From assembly GCA_945868555.1 (NCBI GenBank), contig CAMBMC010000172.1, forward strand, positions 1-5,748: a stretch of DNA of 5,748 nucleotides. The letters are read 5' to 3'. The notes under the pieces were generated by a model. It was not told the DNA's origin. It saw only the letters and a program-made list of their open reading frames with translations, and did not search any database. This DNA comes from Chitinophaga pinensis. GTDB taxonomy: Bacteria > Bacteroidota > Bacteroidia > Flavobacteriales_D > Crocinitomicaceae. Each line of letters starts with the position of its first letter. Position 1 is the first letter of the stretch. Positions 1 to 5,748 of the stretch are shown one piece after another. A program made the position numbers and the translations under genes.

Positions 1-2
1 AC

Positions 3-50
3 GCCATAAGAGATGCAGATAGTGCTCGTTCAAGATACAGTGTGAAGTAA
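3..50 (+). CDS. Possible 3' end of a convergent gene (partial, 15 codons)
   Basis: A plus-strand frame entering from the left edge reads AIRDADSARSRYSVK and closes with TAA at 48-50. The support is positional: it would end 12 bases before a hairpin terminator and converge on the OmpA-family gene, which is a normal layout. The peptide is too short to assign to a family. The other two plus-strand frames stop within the first 25 bases. One minus-strand frame is also open through this stretch, but it has no start codon and lies beyond the terminator, so it is less likely to be coding. This is a tentative call. Confidence 0.35.
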   Translation, partial: AIRDADSARSRYSVK

Positions 51-61
51 CTTGAAGATAC

Positions 62-90
62 AAAAAAAGGTGCTCGTTTGAGCACCTTTT
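62..90 (-). terminator. Rho-independent terminator after the OmpA-family gene, possibly bidirectional
   Basis: GGTGCTC (69-75) and GAGCACC (80-86) form a perfect 7-bp stem around a 4-base loop. Four A-T pairs (65-68 with 87-90) extend it to 11 bp. On the minus strand the stem is followed by seven T residues (68 to 62), the classic intrinsic terminator form, and it starts 18 bases after the stop codon of the OmpA-family gene. On the plus strand the T run is only four bases, so termination that way would be weaker, but the element could also serve a convergent gene ending at 50. Confidence 0.9.
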
Positions 91-108
91 CCAATCTTAT
101 TTTTCAAT

Positions 109-2226
109 TTATTTTTTCGGAATTGGCAAGAACTGCAAGTAGTTTACTGGAGCAACAGGAGCAGTCGCAGGATCAAACAACATGTTGATGACACGACCTT
201 CCGTTCTACGATTCAACTGATGCAACATTTCAAACTTCTTAGGATCGGTTTTCTTGAAGGTATTGATGTATGCTTCCGTTAAAACAACGGGTTGTCCGGT
301 AGCAGGATCGATCCATGCAGCTGGGATTGCTTCACCTTTACCAACTGGAACGATACGACGTGGGTCAATTCCTTTGTCAACTAAGAACTTATAACATGCT
401 TTCGCACGATTTTCTGAAAGCACCTGGTTGCGTTTATCCGTATCACGAGCATCCGTGTGTGAACTCAATTCAAGCACCATTTCAGGGTATTCTTGTAGCA
501 AGTTGTACACAAACATCAAAGAGTCATCAGAGCTAATTGTTGAATCGTTTACAAATGTCCATTTAGACAACGGGTAACGCACTTCTGGAAGTCGAATTGG
601 TTTGATTGGCACCAACTGAAGTTCTTGAACGAAGTTTTGATCTTCATCTAATCCTACAGTCGTGAACGATGAACCTGTTTTATTTTCGAGGTAACCCTCC
701 TTAGAGATGTTGATGGTATACCCAGAATTCTCAAGGATGTAGCGGTCCGCATTTGGTTTCTTGTCCCAGAAAACTGAACCCGATTTGTTTGTTTTACCTT
801 CCCATGTTGCACCGTCGCTTCCTTTCACAACAACACGAACATCCTCCAATTTCTTCATAGCATTACCTACCTCAGAAACAATGACCTTCAAGTCAAAGAG
901 GTTTGGAGGCAATTCGTACTTGTAAATGTCTGCATTGAACTTTCCGTTCGGATCTTTACGCTCAGAAGTGAAATATCCTTTGCGATCAGTCAATTCATAC
1001 AAACCGTAATCATTGTTTTCAGAATTGATTGGGTAACCCAAGTTTGAAGGGTTTTCCCATTTCATTGCGTCAACCACTTTTTTTGCACGGAAGATATCCA
1101 AACCACCAAGTCCTGGAAGACCATCTGTGGCGAACATTAAATCTCCATTTTTCGCAAATGTTGGGAACAGTTCATTTCCTTTTGTATTTACTTCAGGACC
1201 CATATTTTTAGGTGCACCCCAAGTCTTGGTTTTCTTGTCCATTTCACAATACCACAAGTCACGACCACCGTAACCACCTGGCAGATTTGACACAAAAATC
1301 AAGAACTTGCCATCATCAGAAACACATGGATGGCCTACAGTAATGCTATCTGCACCATCTGGCTTCAATTTTAATCTCATTGTATCTGTCCACTCAGATT
1401 TACCTTTCAATTCAGCCATCCAGATGTCGCAACCTAAATTTTGTTTGTTTTCGTTTGGACAACGTGTGAAGAACATGGTTTTACCATTTCCAGTAAATGT
1501 CGCGCTTCCTTCATGAGCTTCCGTATTGACTAACCCAGAAGCATCTGCCAAACGAGGTTCTCCCCAGTTTCCTTTTTTGTCCAATTCACTCACCCAAATG
1601 TCCATGTAGTTTTCACACGAAATAGGGTCTGAAGCATTTCCAGTGCTTCCAGAACGGCTTGATGCAAAATACATCTGTGTCTCTTTGCGATCGGCAAACA
1701 TCGGTGCCATATCGTATTCTTTCAGGTTGATTGTAGATTGATTCGTTACCACGTGGCGAGAGCGATTCGCCACAAACGATTTGCTGTCCTTACACGACTG
1801 AATACCTACCTCTCCTCGGTTGTCTGATGGAACCAATTTCAAATATTCTTCGTAATTTTTTTGTGCTTTTTCAAACTCACCCATCATGCGAAGCATTTCG
1901 CCGTTGTAGTAGAAAATCTCTGGGTTTACATCTTGATAGTCTAGCAATAATGCACGGTCGTACCACTCGTTTGCCTCTAGGAAATGATCCGTTAGACGGT
2001 AGCACTCGGCAGTTTTAAAAGCCATATCAGCTTTTGTGTTTTTTGCTTGATTGCCTTTGCGTGTTAACTTGGTATAAGCAAGACTACACTTTGCAGCGCC
2101 TTCACAATATTTTTGACTATTATAGAACGTGTTTGCCTCTACAACATACTTGTTTTGGGCATTGGAGACCATTGTAAAACCAATGAAAACGAGGCAAATA
2201 ATTAGGTTGCGGTACATAAGTTTCAT
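109..2226 (-). CDS. OmpA-family envelope protein with TPR, PD40 propeller and peptidoglycan-binding domain (PorE-like architecture)
   Basis: Complete 705-residue protein, predicted periplasmic or outer-membrane associated. Residues 1-23 are a Sec signal peptide (hydrophobic LIICLVFIGF, likely cleavage SNA/Q). No lipobox cysteine follows it. Residues 25-150 are helical and TPR-like. About 172-440 hold five PD40/WD40-like blades with conserved cores such as SDDGKFLIFVSN (303-314), GGRDLW and GGLDIF. About 445-540 resemble a carboxypeptidase-regulatory-like beta fold. Residues 553-688 are an OmpA C-terminal domain: SSHTDARD around D592, LSENRA with R607, and NRRTEGRV (672-679). D592 and R607 are 15 residues apart, as are the two diaminopimelate-contacting residues of well-studied OmpA domains, so peptidoglycan binding is likely. 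The same domain order occurs in PorE, which is proposed to anchor the T9SS to the cell wall, but the family has many paralogs and the gene is not among T9SS genes here, so that role is only inferred. The start at 2226 directly precedes the signal peptide; an alternative ATG at 2217 cannot be excluded. The leader is A-rich without a Shine-Dalgarno sequence. The mature protein has ten cysteines. Confidence 0.93.
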   Translation of the reverse strand: MKLMYRNLIICLVFIGFTMVSNAQNKYVVEANTFYNSQKYCEGAAKCSLAYTKLTRKGNQAKNTKADMAFKTAECYRLTDHFLEANEWYDRALLLDYQDVNPEIFYYNGEMLRMMGEFEKAQKNYEEYLKLVPSDNRGEVGIQSCKDSKSFVANRSRHVVTNQSTINLKEYDMAPMFADRKETQMYFASSRSGSTGNASDPISCENYMDIWVSELDKKGNWGEPRLADASGLVNTEAHEGSATFTGNGKTMFFTRCPNENKQNLGCDIWMAELKGKSEWTDTMRLKLKPDGADSITVGHPCVSDDGKFLIFVSNLPGGYGGRDLWYCEMDKKTKTWGAPKNMGPEVNTKGNELFPTFAKNGDLMFATDGLPGLGGLDIFRAKKVVDAMKWENPSNLGYPINSENNDYGLYELTDRKGYFTSERKDPNGKFNADIYKYELPPNLFDLKVIVSEVGNAMKKLEDVRVVVKGSDGATWEGKTNKSGSVFWDKKPNADRYILENSGYTINISKEGYLENKTGSSFTTVGLDEDQNFVQELQLVPIKPIRLPEVRYPLSKWTFVNDSTISSDDSLMFVYNLLQEYPEMVLELSSHTDARDTDKRNQVLSENRAKACYKFLVDKGIDPRRIVPVGKGEAIPAAWIDPATGQPVVLTEAYINTFKKTDPKKFEMLHQLNRRTEGRVINMLFDPATAPVAPVNYLQFLPIPKK

Positions 2227-2354
2227 TTTCAGTTAGAAAATTTAAAGTAGCGAAGAAAGTAAATTTTTTGCAGTAATCATAGCGAATTGCAATAAAACGA
2301 GTTCTTCAATGTCGCCGAAGTTAACAAAAACAATTTAAATATGTTATCTAAAAA
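2227..2354 (-). promoter_or_regulatory. AT-rich intergenic gap, probable promoter region of the OmpA-family gene
   Basis: These 128 bases separate the rRNA pseudouridine synthase stop from the OmpA-family start, far more than the junctions upstream, so a separate promoter is likely. I looked on the minus strand for the Bacteroidota pattern (TTG near -33, TAnnTTTG near -7) and found only partial matches, such as TGTTTTTG ending at 2325 and TACTTTCT around 2260, neither with a well-spaced TTG. There is no hairpin with a T tract after the upstream gene, so readthrough from it is possible. The last bases before the ATG (CTAACTGAAA) are A-rich and carry no Shine-Dalgarno sequence, as is usual in this phylum. 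Confidence 0.35.
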
Positions 2355-3425
2355 TTAATCTTCAGGAAAATCTGCACTGGAATCGTCGAGAATATTCTCA
2401 GGGGACACATACTTCTGCCAACGTTCTACAATGTGTTTAAAACCAGAAGGTAGGTCTGAATTAAAGCGCAAATATTCTTTCGTTACGGGGTGTTCAAAAC
2501 CTAAGGTTTTTGCGTGTAAGGCCTGACCTGGAATCAATGAGAAGCAATTTTCAATGAATTTCTTGTAGCTTGCTGATGTTGTCCCCTTTAAAATGACATC
2601 ACCTCCATATTCAAGATCATTGAATAGTGGATGTCCTATGTGCTTCATGTGGGCACGGATTTGATGTGTCCTGCCTGTTTCAAGACGGCACTCGACCAAG
2701 GTCACCAATCCAAATCGCTGCAATACTTTGTAATGCGTTACAGCGTGTTTTCCAAATTCACCATCCGGGAATATGGTCATCAACTTCCGATTTTTCAAAG
2801 ACCTTCCGATATGACCGCTTACCGTTCCATCTTCGGATACATCACCCCAAACCAAGGCATGGTAGCGTCGTTCGGTAGTGCGGTCATAAAACTGCTTCGC
2901 CAAATAGGCAAGGGCATCTTCGGTTTTCGCAATAACCATGAGGCCTGTTGTGTGCTTATCAAGTCGATGCACCAAACCGGGACGTCCAAAATAATCCTGA
3001 ATTTTATAGGGTAAATTGTCAAAATGAAAGACCAAGGCATTTACCAAAGTGCCCGAATAATTGCCATAACCGGGATGCACCACCATATTTGACTGTTTGT
3101 TCACAACAACAAAGGCAGCATCTTCAAATACAATATCAATAGGGATATCCTGTGGGATAAGTTCAATTTCACGCACTGGATGAGGAAGTACCAATGACAC
3201 TTCATCGCCTGGTTTGACCTTATAATTCTGCTTTACTTTTTGGCCATTTACAATAATGTTTCCATTCTTCGCTGCTATCTGTACCTTATTTCTGGACGTG
3301 TTTGCTAAGCGATCAATCAAAAATTTATCAATCCGAATCATTTCCTGACCAGGATCAACTTTTATCTTAAAATGTTCAAAAAGGTCTTCTTCTTCTGTTT
3401 CGACTTCGTCGTTTGCTTCTTTCAT
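2355..3425 (-). CDS. rluD: RluA-family 23S rRNA pseudouridine synthase (RluD type)
   Basis: Complete 356-residue cytoplasmic enzyme that isomerises uridine to pseudouridine in large-subunit rRNA. E. coli RluD (326 residues) modifies helix 69 of 23S rRNA; the exact targets here are inferred by homology. Residues about 28-80 form an S4 RNA-binding domain (IRIDKFLIDRL, then GNIIVNGQKV and KPGDEV). The catalytic domain follows from about 95 to 335. It contains GLVHRLDKHTTGL (150-162) with the catalytic aspartate D156, ETGRTHQIRAHM (249-260) and QALHAKTLGFEHP (301-313), all hallmark motifs of the RluA/RluC/RluD group. The first 25 residues and the C-terminal tail (SPENILDDSSADFPED) are strongly acidic extensions that account for much of the extra length. 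The start is firm: the ATG overlaps the TGA of the upstream T9SS cargo gene in a TGATG junction, with no Shine-Dalgarno sequence, so translation is probably coupled by ribosome reinitiation. RluD rather than RluC is favoured by overall organisation but is not proven; the symbol is by family resemblance. Confidence 0.93.
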   Translation of the reverse strand: MKEANDEVETEEEDLFEHFKIKVDPGQEMIRIDKFLIDRLANTSRNKVQIAAKNGNIIVNGQKVKQNYKVKPGDEVSLVLPHPVREIELIPQDIPIDIVFEDAAFVVVNKQSNMVVHPGYGNYSGTLVNALVFHFDNLPYKIQDYFGRPGLVHRLDKHTTGLMVIAKTEDALAYLAKQFYDRTTERRYHALVWGDVSEDGTVSGHIGRSLKNRKLMTIFPDGEFGKHAVTHYKVLQRFGLVTLVECRLETGRTHQIRAHMKHIGHPLFNDLEYGGDVILKGTTSASYKKFIENCFSLIPGQALHAKTLGFEHPVTKEYLRFNSDLPSGFKHIVERWQKYVSPENILDDSSADFPED

Positions 3426-5650
3426 CAGAACTTGATGACTTTTAGAGTTTGAGCAGAATTACCTATGGATTGTACCTTCAAGAAATACACTCCCGAGGGT
3501 TGGGCTGACATATCAATCACAGAATCCAACCCTGAATAAATCAGACTTCCTTGAGCATTGTACAAGTAAACGGATTCCAAGGTTGATGGATCAACACGAA
3601 TGTTCAATGCATCAGTTACTGGATTTGGATAAGCAACAATTGCCATCAGTTCAGCATCTTCAAGAGCCAATTCAGCATCCAAATTTGTAGAAAAGATTGG
3701 ACGAATCATTACTGATCCAGGTATTTGTGATTGAATCCAATTGACACCGCCATCCAAACTGTAAAATGTTTTGTCAGAATGATTATTGTTTCGATCAAGT
3801 CCAACATTTAGGCGTTGGGGATCAAATTGTCTCCACCCTACGAAGAAACTCGTAGCCACAGCAATCTTCGCTGTATCCTGAAAATAGTAGGTTTCAAAGT
3901 GATTTCTCTCCGAACCATAGATAGGAGATCTCGGGAAGAAGATATTGTCCTCATACAATACAGTACCGGGAACACCATTGTTGTCTTCCCAAACTGTCAA
4001 TAGGAAAAGTTTATCCGACACATCTGTCACGGAGGGAACGAAATGAAATTGAACACCAATTACTGAGTCGGCGACATAGGCGTCAAACTTAAGCGCCAAC
4101 CTTGCTTGAGCTCCTGTCGGACCATAGGCCGCTTCAGCAGTCCCATCGTTGTAGCTGTAATAATTACCAAAATATTGAACACCAAACGTTGAGTCATTTT
4201 GTGCTAGATTTGGAAATTGAGCTCCAGCAGTCGCAAGCAAATCAAAAGTTTGCTGATTTCCAGCTTTGGTTATGTCGTAATTATATCCTCCAGACAAATC
4301 ATGGTAAGACAAATATGTTTCTCGAGGACCATAATTGATGTTTCCTCCTGAAAGTGTCTGCGCATTCATAATGAAAGATCCTTCGGTAACACCACCATAA
4401 GACACCTTTACTTCACCATTTAAGTTGTTTTCCGGAAGTGTACTTCCGTTGTGAACCGTAATGTTTAGAGAATCTGTCATGTGACCAGCTGGGTTGGCTA
4501 CGAAATGATCCCAAGGCACCGAAGTATATTCTGTCAACAAACTTCCAATCGGATAAGAAAAAGCAAAATCTTTAAAAATCGTATCTTGAAATCCCGAGAG
4601 CGCCCTTAAATGCACGTAGTCAATATGAAAGTGATCCAAACTTCCTGATAGAGATCCGTAATTTCTAAATCTAAACTGAAATCCTTTTTTGAAATAATCT
4701 ACAGCAGCGACATTGATGTTTGCTGATTTAAAATCGGAAACCGGTGCGCCAGAAGCGCTCCAAACGCGGTTCCATTGATCAAGATCTTTTGCATAAAACT
4801 CCAGCACCAAAGAGTCTGAATCTTCGGGAATATCCCCAAAACCCTCTGTTTGATAAAGGAAGCTGAAATACACTGAATCGCCGGCGTTTAATCCCGACAT
4901 ATCTATAGGCTTTGAGGTTAAAACATCCGCGTAATTTGTAATCGCTGTATTGATCGCGTAGGGATAACCATTTTCGTCCAATCCATCAAAAGTGACAACC
5001 CCAAGTGATCGAGGTTCGACAGCAAATCTGTAATTGTGGTAAGCATACGCATCCAACCAAAACTTTGTCGGATCGCTAATTGTCATAAAAAACTGCGTCG
5101 CAGAATCTTGTGCATATTCAGGGTTTTCAATCCAAATGGTGTCTGAAAGATCTCCAACAAGGCCCAATGTATCATAAATGTAATAAGGTGGGAACAAATC
5201 GGTTGATGCATACACTGCGGGATACGCACTCAAATCACCCACCTGAAAAGTAGTTGCAGAAAAATTTTCATCAAGATAGCTTAATGTCGTATTGTCGAAT
5301 GTGCGTCGAAACGTTTGTTGGGCTGTATAGAAATTGGTGTTTGGTATTGGAAGACCTGTGACATCGTCAAGAATATGGTATTTTTTGTCAGAAGTCACGC
5401 TAGGTGCCGAATAATTTTGAGAATAATTTTGAAAATTATTTCTGCTGAATTCGTCAAAAAACGGGAGAGATATGGTGTCTGTAAAATAAATAAATGTGCT
5501 ATCGAAGGTGCCCGGATTGGATTTTTCACGGGCTTTTTGCTTTCCCTTAAGATCGGGGTTCCCCATCAATGGACCCACTTCCTCTCCCTGAGAAAGGGCA
5601 GTAGAAAGGCAAAAAAGAGCACTTAGGCCAAGTAAAAATTTTCTCATCAT
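3425..5650 (-). CDS. Secreted protein with T9SS type A sorting domain, function unknown
   Basis: Complete protein, 741 residues from the start chosen. A signal peptide covers residues 1-20 (MMRKF, then LLGLSALFCLSTALS), and a C-terminal sorting domain covers about 672-741, with YPNPV (674-678), QPSGVYFLKV (717-726) and a final KVIKF. It should therefore cross the inner membrane by Sec and the outer membrane by the type IX system, then be released or attached at the surface. The N-terminal part has SLPFFDEFS (61-69), a phrase common in large secreted Bacteroidota proteins. About 215-350 looks like a beta-sandwich of the MAM/cleaved-adhesin kind (DSVYFSFLYQ, then LDHFHIDYVHL). About 493-657 has NYYSYNDGTAEAAYG and a later FFVGWRQ...NVGLDRN...GSVMIRPIF block, a second conserved beta-rich module. 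I see no catalytic motif; adhesion or a structural surface role is a guess. A longer frame starts at 5701, but it would overlap the upstream gene and bury the signal peptide behind 17 polar residues. ATG at 5650 or 5647 fits better. The stop overlaps the rluD-like start by one base. Confidence 0.88.
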   Translation of the reverse strand: MMRKFLLGLSALFCLSTALSQGEEVGPLMGNPDLKGKQKAREKSNPGTFDSTFIYFTDTISLPFFDEFSRNNFQNYSQNYSAPSVTSDKKYHILDDVTGLPIPNTNFYTAQQTFRRTFDNTTLSYLDENFSATTFQVGDLSAYPAVYASTDLFPPYYIYDTLGLVGDLSDTIWIENPEYAQDSATQFFMTISDPTKFWLDAYAYHNYRFAVEPRSLGVVTFDGLDENGYPYAINTAITNYADVLTSKPIDMSGLNAGDSVYFSFLYQTEGFGDIPEDSDSLVLEFYAKDLDQWNRVWSASGAPVSDFKSANINVAAVDYFKKGFQFRFRNYGSLSGSLDHFHIDYVHLRALSGFQDTIFKDFAFSYPIGSLLTEYTSVPWDHFVANPAGHMTDSLNITVHNGSTLPENNLNGEVKVSYGGVTEGSFIMNAQTLSGGNINYGPRETYLSYHDLSGGYNYDITKAGNQQTFDLLATAGAQFPNLAQNDSTFGVQYFGNYYSYNDGTAEAAYGPTGAQARLALKFDAYVADSVIGVQFHFVPSVTDVSDKLFLLTVWEDNNGVPGTVLYEDNIFFPRSPIYGSERNHFETYYFQDTAKIAVATSFFVGWRQFDPQRLNVGLDRNNNHSDKTFYSLDGGVNWIQSQIPGSVMIRPIFSTNLDAELALEDAELMAIVAYPNPVTDALNIRVDPSTLESVYLYNAQGSLIYSGLDSVIDMSAQPSGVYFLKVQSIGNSAQTLKVIKF
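3428..3637 (-). other. T9SS type A C-terminal sorting domain (residues 672-741)
   Basis: This is the terminal 70 residues of the secreted protein. The domain begins VAYPNPVTDALNI, continues through a beta segment ending VYLYNAQGSLIY, then the QPSGVYFLKV turn-and-strand, and ends KVIKF. In the known family this domain is recognised by the T9SS and usually removed after translocation by the PorU-type sortase; that removal is family knowledge, not visible here. Confidence 0.9.
5410..5440. repeat. Short AT-rich tandem and inverted repeat inside the T9SS cargo gene
   Basis: AATAATTTTGA occurs at 5410-5420 and again at 5422-5432 (12-base period), and is followed by the inverted copy AAAATTATT (5432-5440). 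On the coding strand the period encodes a doubled QNYS tetrapeptide preceded by NF (residues 72-81). It is in frame and does not disrupt the gene. It probably reflects local slippage in a low-complexity, surface-exposed N-terminal stretch. Confidence 0.7.
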
Positions 5651-5660
5651 TGACACACGC

Positions 5661-5748
5661 TTAAGGATTTTGTCCACCTCCTGAGAAATTCTTGGTTGCA
5701 TTTACGGTAAACGTTGATCCTGTTGGAATCATTGCCCCTTCTATGTAT
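5661..5748 (-). CDS. 3' end of an upstream gene, possibly a PASTA-domain protein (partial)
   Basis: A minus-strand frame entering from the right edge runs for 28 codons and stops with TAA at 5663-5661, just 10 bases before the start of the T9SS cargo gene. Its end reads GAMIPTGSTFTVNATKN followed by a Gly-rich tail (FSGGGQNP). The 'IPTGSTFTVNAT' segment looks like the final strand of a PASTA domain, where a conserved Gly-Ser precedes a hydrophobic strand. A PASTA-domain gene near an RluA-family gene is, from memory, a recurring Bacteroidota arrangement, which adds weak support. Only the tail is present, so the family is uncertain, but a coding end here is likely given the tight spacing to the next gene. 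It is probably the first visible member of the same operon. Confidence 0.6.
   Translation of the reverse strand, partial: YIEGAMIPTGSTFTVNATKNFSGGGQNP

Noticed and set aside
2190..2200. Cysteine at residue 11 of the OmpA-family protein as a possible lipoprotein attachment site
   Set aside because: It lies in the middle of the hydrophobic signal core (LIICLVF) with too few residues before it and no small residues at the positions required for a lipobox.
2227..2354. A small RNA, riboswitch or terminator in the only long intergenic gap
   Set aside because: I found only short weak inverted repeats (for example TTGCA with TGCAA, 5 bp) and no stem followed by a T run. Nothing beyond general AT richness supports a structured RNA.
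2631..3014. A 127-codon open frame on the plus strand opposite the pseudouridine synthase gene
   Set aside because: The minus-strand gene carries all the family motifs through this stretch. The plus-strand translation has no recognisable motif and lies wholly inside the gene, so it is a shadow. The other plus-strand frames at 315-536, 1029-1516, 1827-2018, 3815-4338 and 5315-5626 are rejected for the same reason.
2819..3040. A 73-codon minus-strand frame inside the pseudouridine synthase gene
   Set aside because: It is an out-of-frame reading of the HRLD-containing region, with no family resemblance, and would require the real catalytic domain to be non-coding.
5674..5682. AGGAGGTGG on the minus strand, a perfect Shine-Dalgarno-like sequence
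   Set aside because: It lies about 26 bases before the ATG at 5650, too far to act there, and no start codon sits 5-10 bases after it. It is explained by the Gly-Gly-Gly codons at the end of the upstream gene, and Bacteroidota generally do not rely on this signal.
1..5748. A defence system, mobile element, CRISPR array, biosynthetic cluster or other novel multi-gene system
   Set aside because: All coding space is taken by three intact genes of recognisable architecture plus one or two gene tails. I saw no transposase, integrase, terminal inverted repeats, spaced repeats, tRNA, or frameshift.

Overview
The window looks like a piece of a Bacteroidota chromosome, most likely from the order Flavobacteriales. 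Three things point there: a type IX secretion (T9SS) type A sorting domain on one protein, a TPR/PD40/OmpA protein of the PorE-like architecture that is typical of the phylum, and A-rich leaders without a Shine-Dalgarno sequence before the start codons. It is AT-leaning, and I see no mobile element, RNA gene, CRISPR array or sign of recent transfer. Three complete genes and a short gene tail all lie on the minus strand, with a possible plus-strand gene tail at the extreme left edge.

Reading along the minus strand from right to left: (1) 5748-5661 is the last 28 codons of an upstream gene whose end resembles the last strand of a PASTA domain. (2) After 10 bases, a 741-residue secreted T9SS cargo protein runs from 5650 to 3425. 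(3) Its TGA stop overlaps the ATG of an RluD-type 23S rRNA pseudouridine synthase (3425-2355) in a TGATG junction, so these two genes are very probably co-transcribed and translationally coupled. (4) A 128-base AT-rich gap (2354-2227) follows. It has no clear terminator and no confident match to the Bacteroidota promoter consensus. (5) A 705-residue OmpA-family protein (2226-109) has a signal peptide, TPR region, five-blade PD40 propeller, carboxypeptidase-regulatory-like domain and a peptidoglycan-binding OmpA domain. (6) A strong hairpin with a T tract at 62-90 ends transcription. It may serve both directions, because a plus-strand frame closes with TAA at 48-50.

Functionally, this is one envelope-anchoring protein, one surface or secreted protein of unknown role, and one housekeeping rRNA-modifying enzyme. 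The secreted protein and the rRNA enzyme are linked by genome organisation, not by any obvious shared pathway. I found no convincing new multi-gene system here. The most interesting point is the tight coupling of a T9SS cargo gene to an rRNA modification gene, followed by the PorE-like protein with its unusual number of cysteines and no lipoprotein signal.
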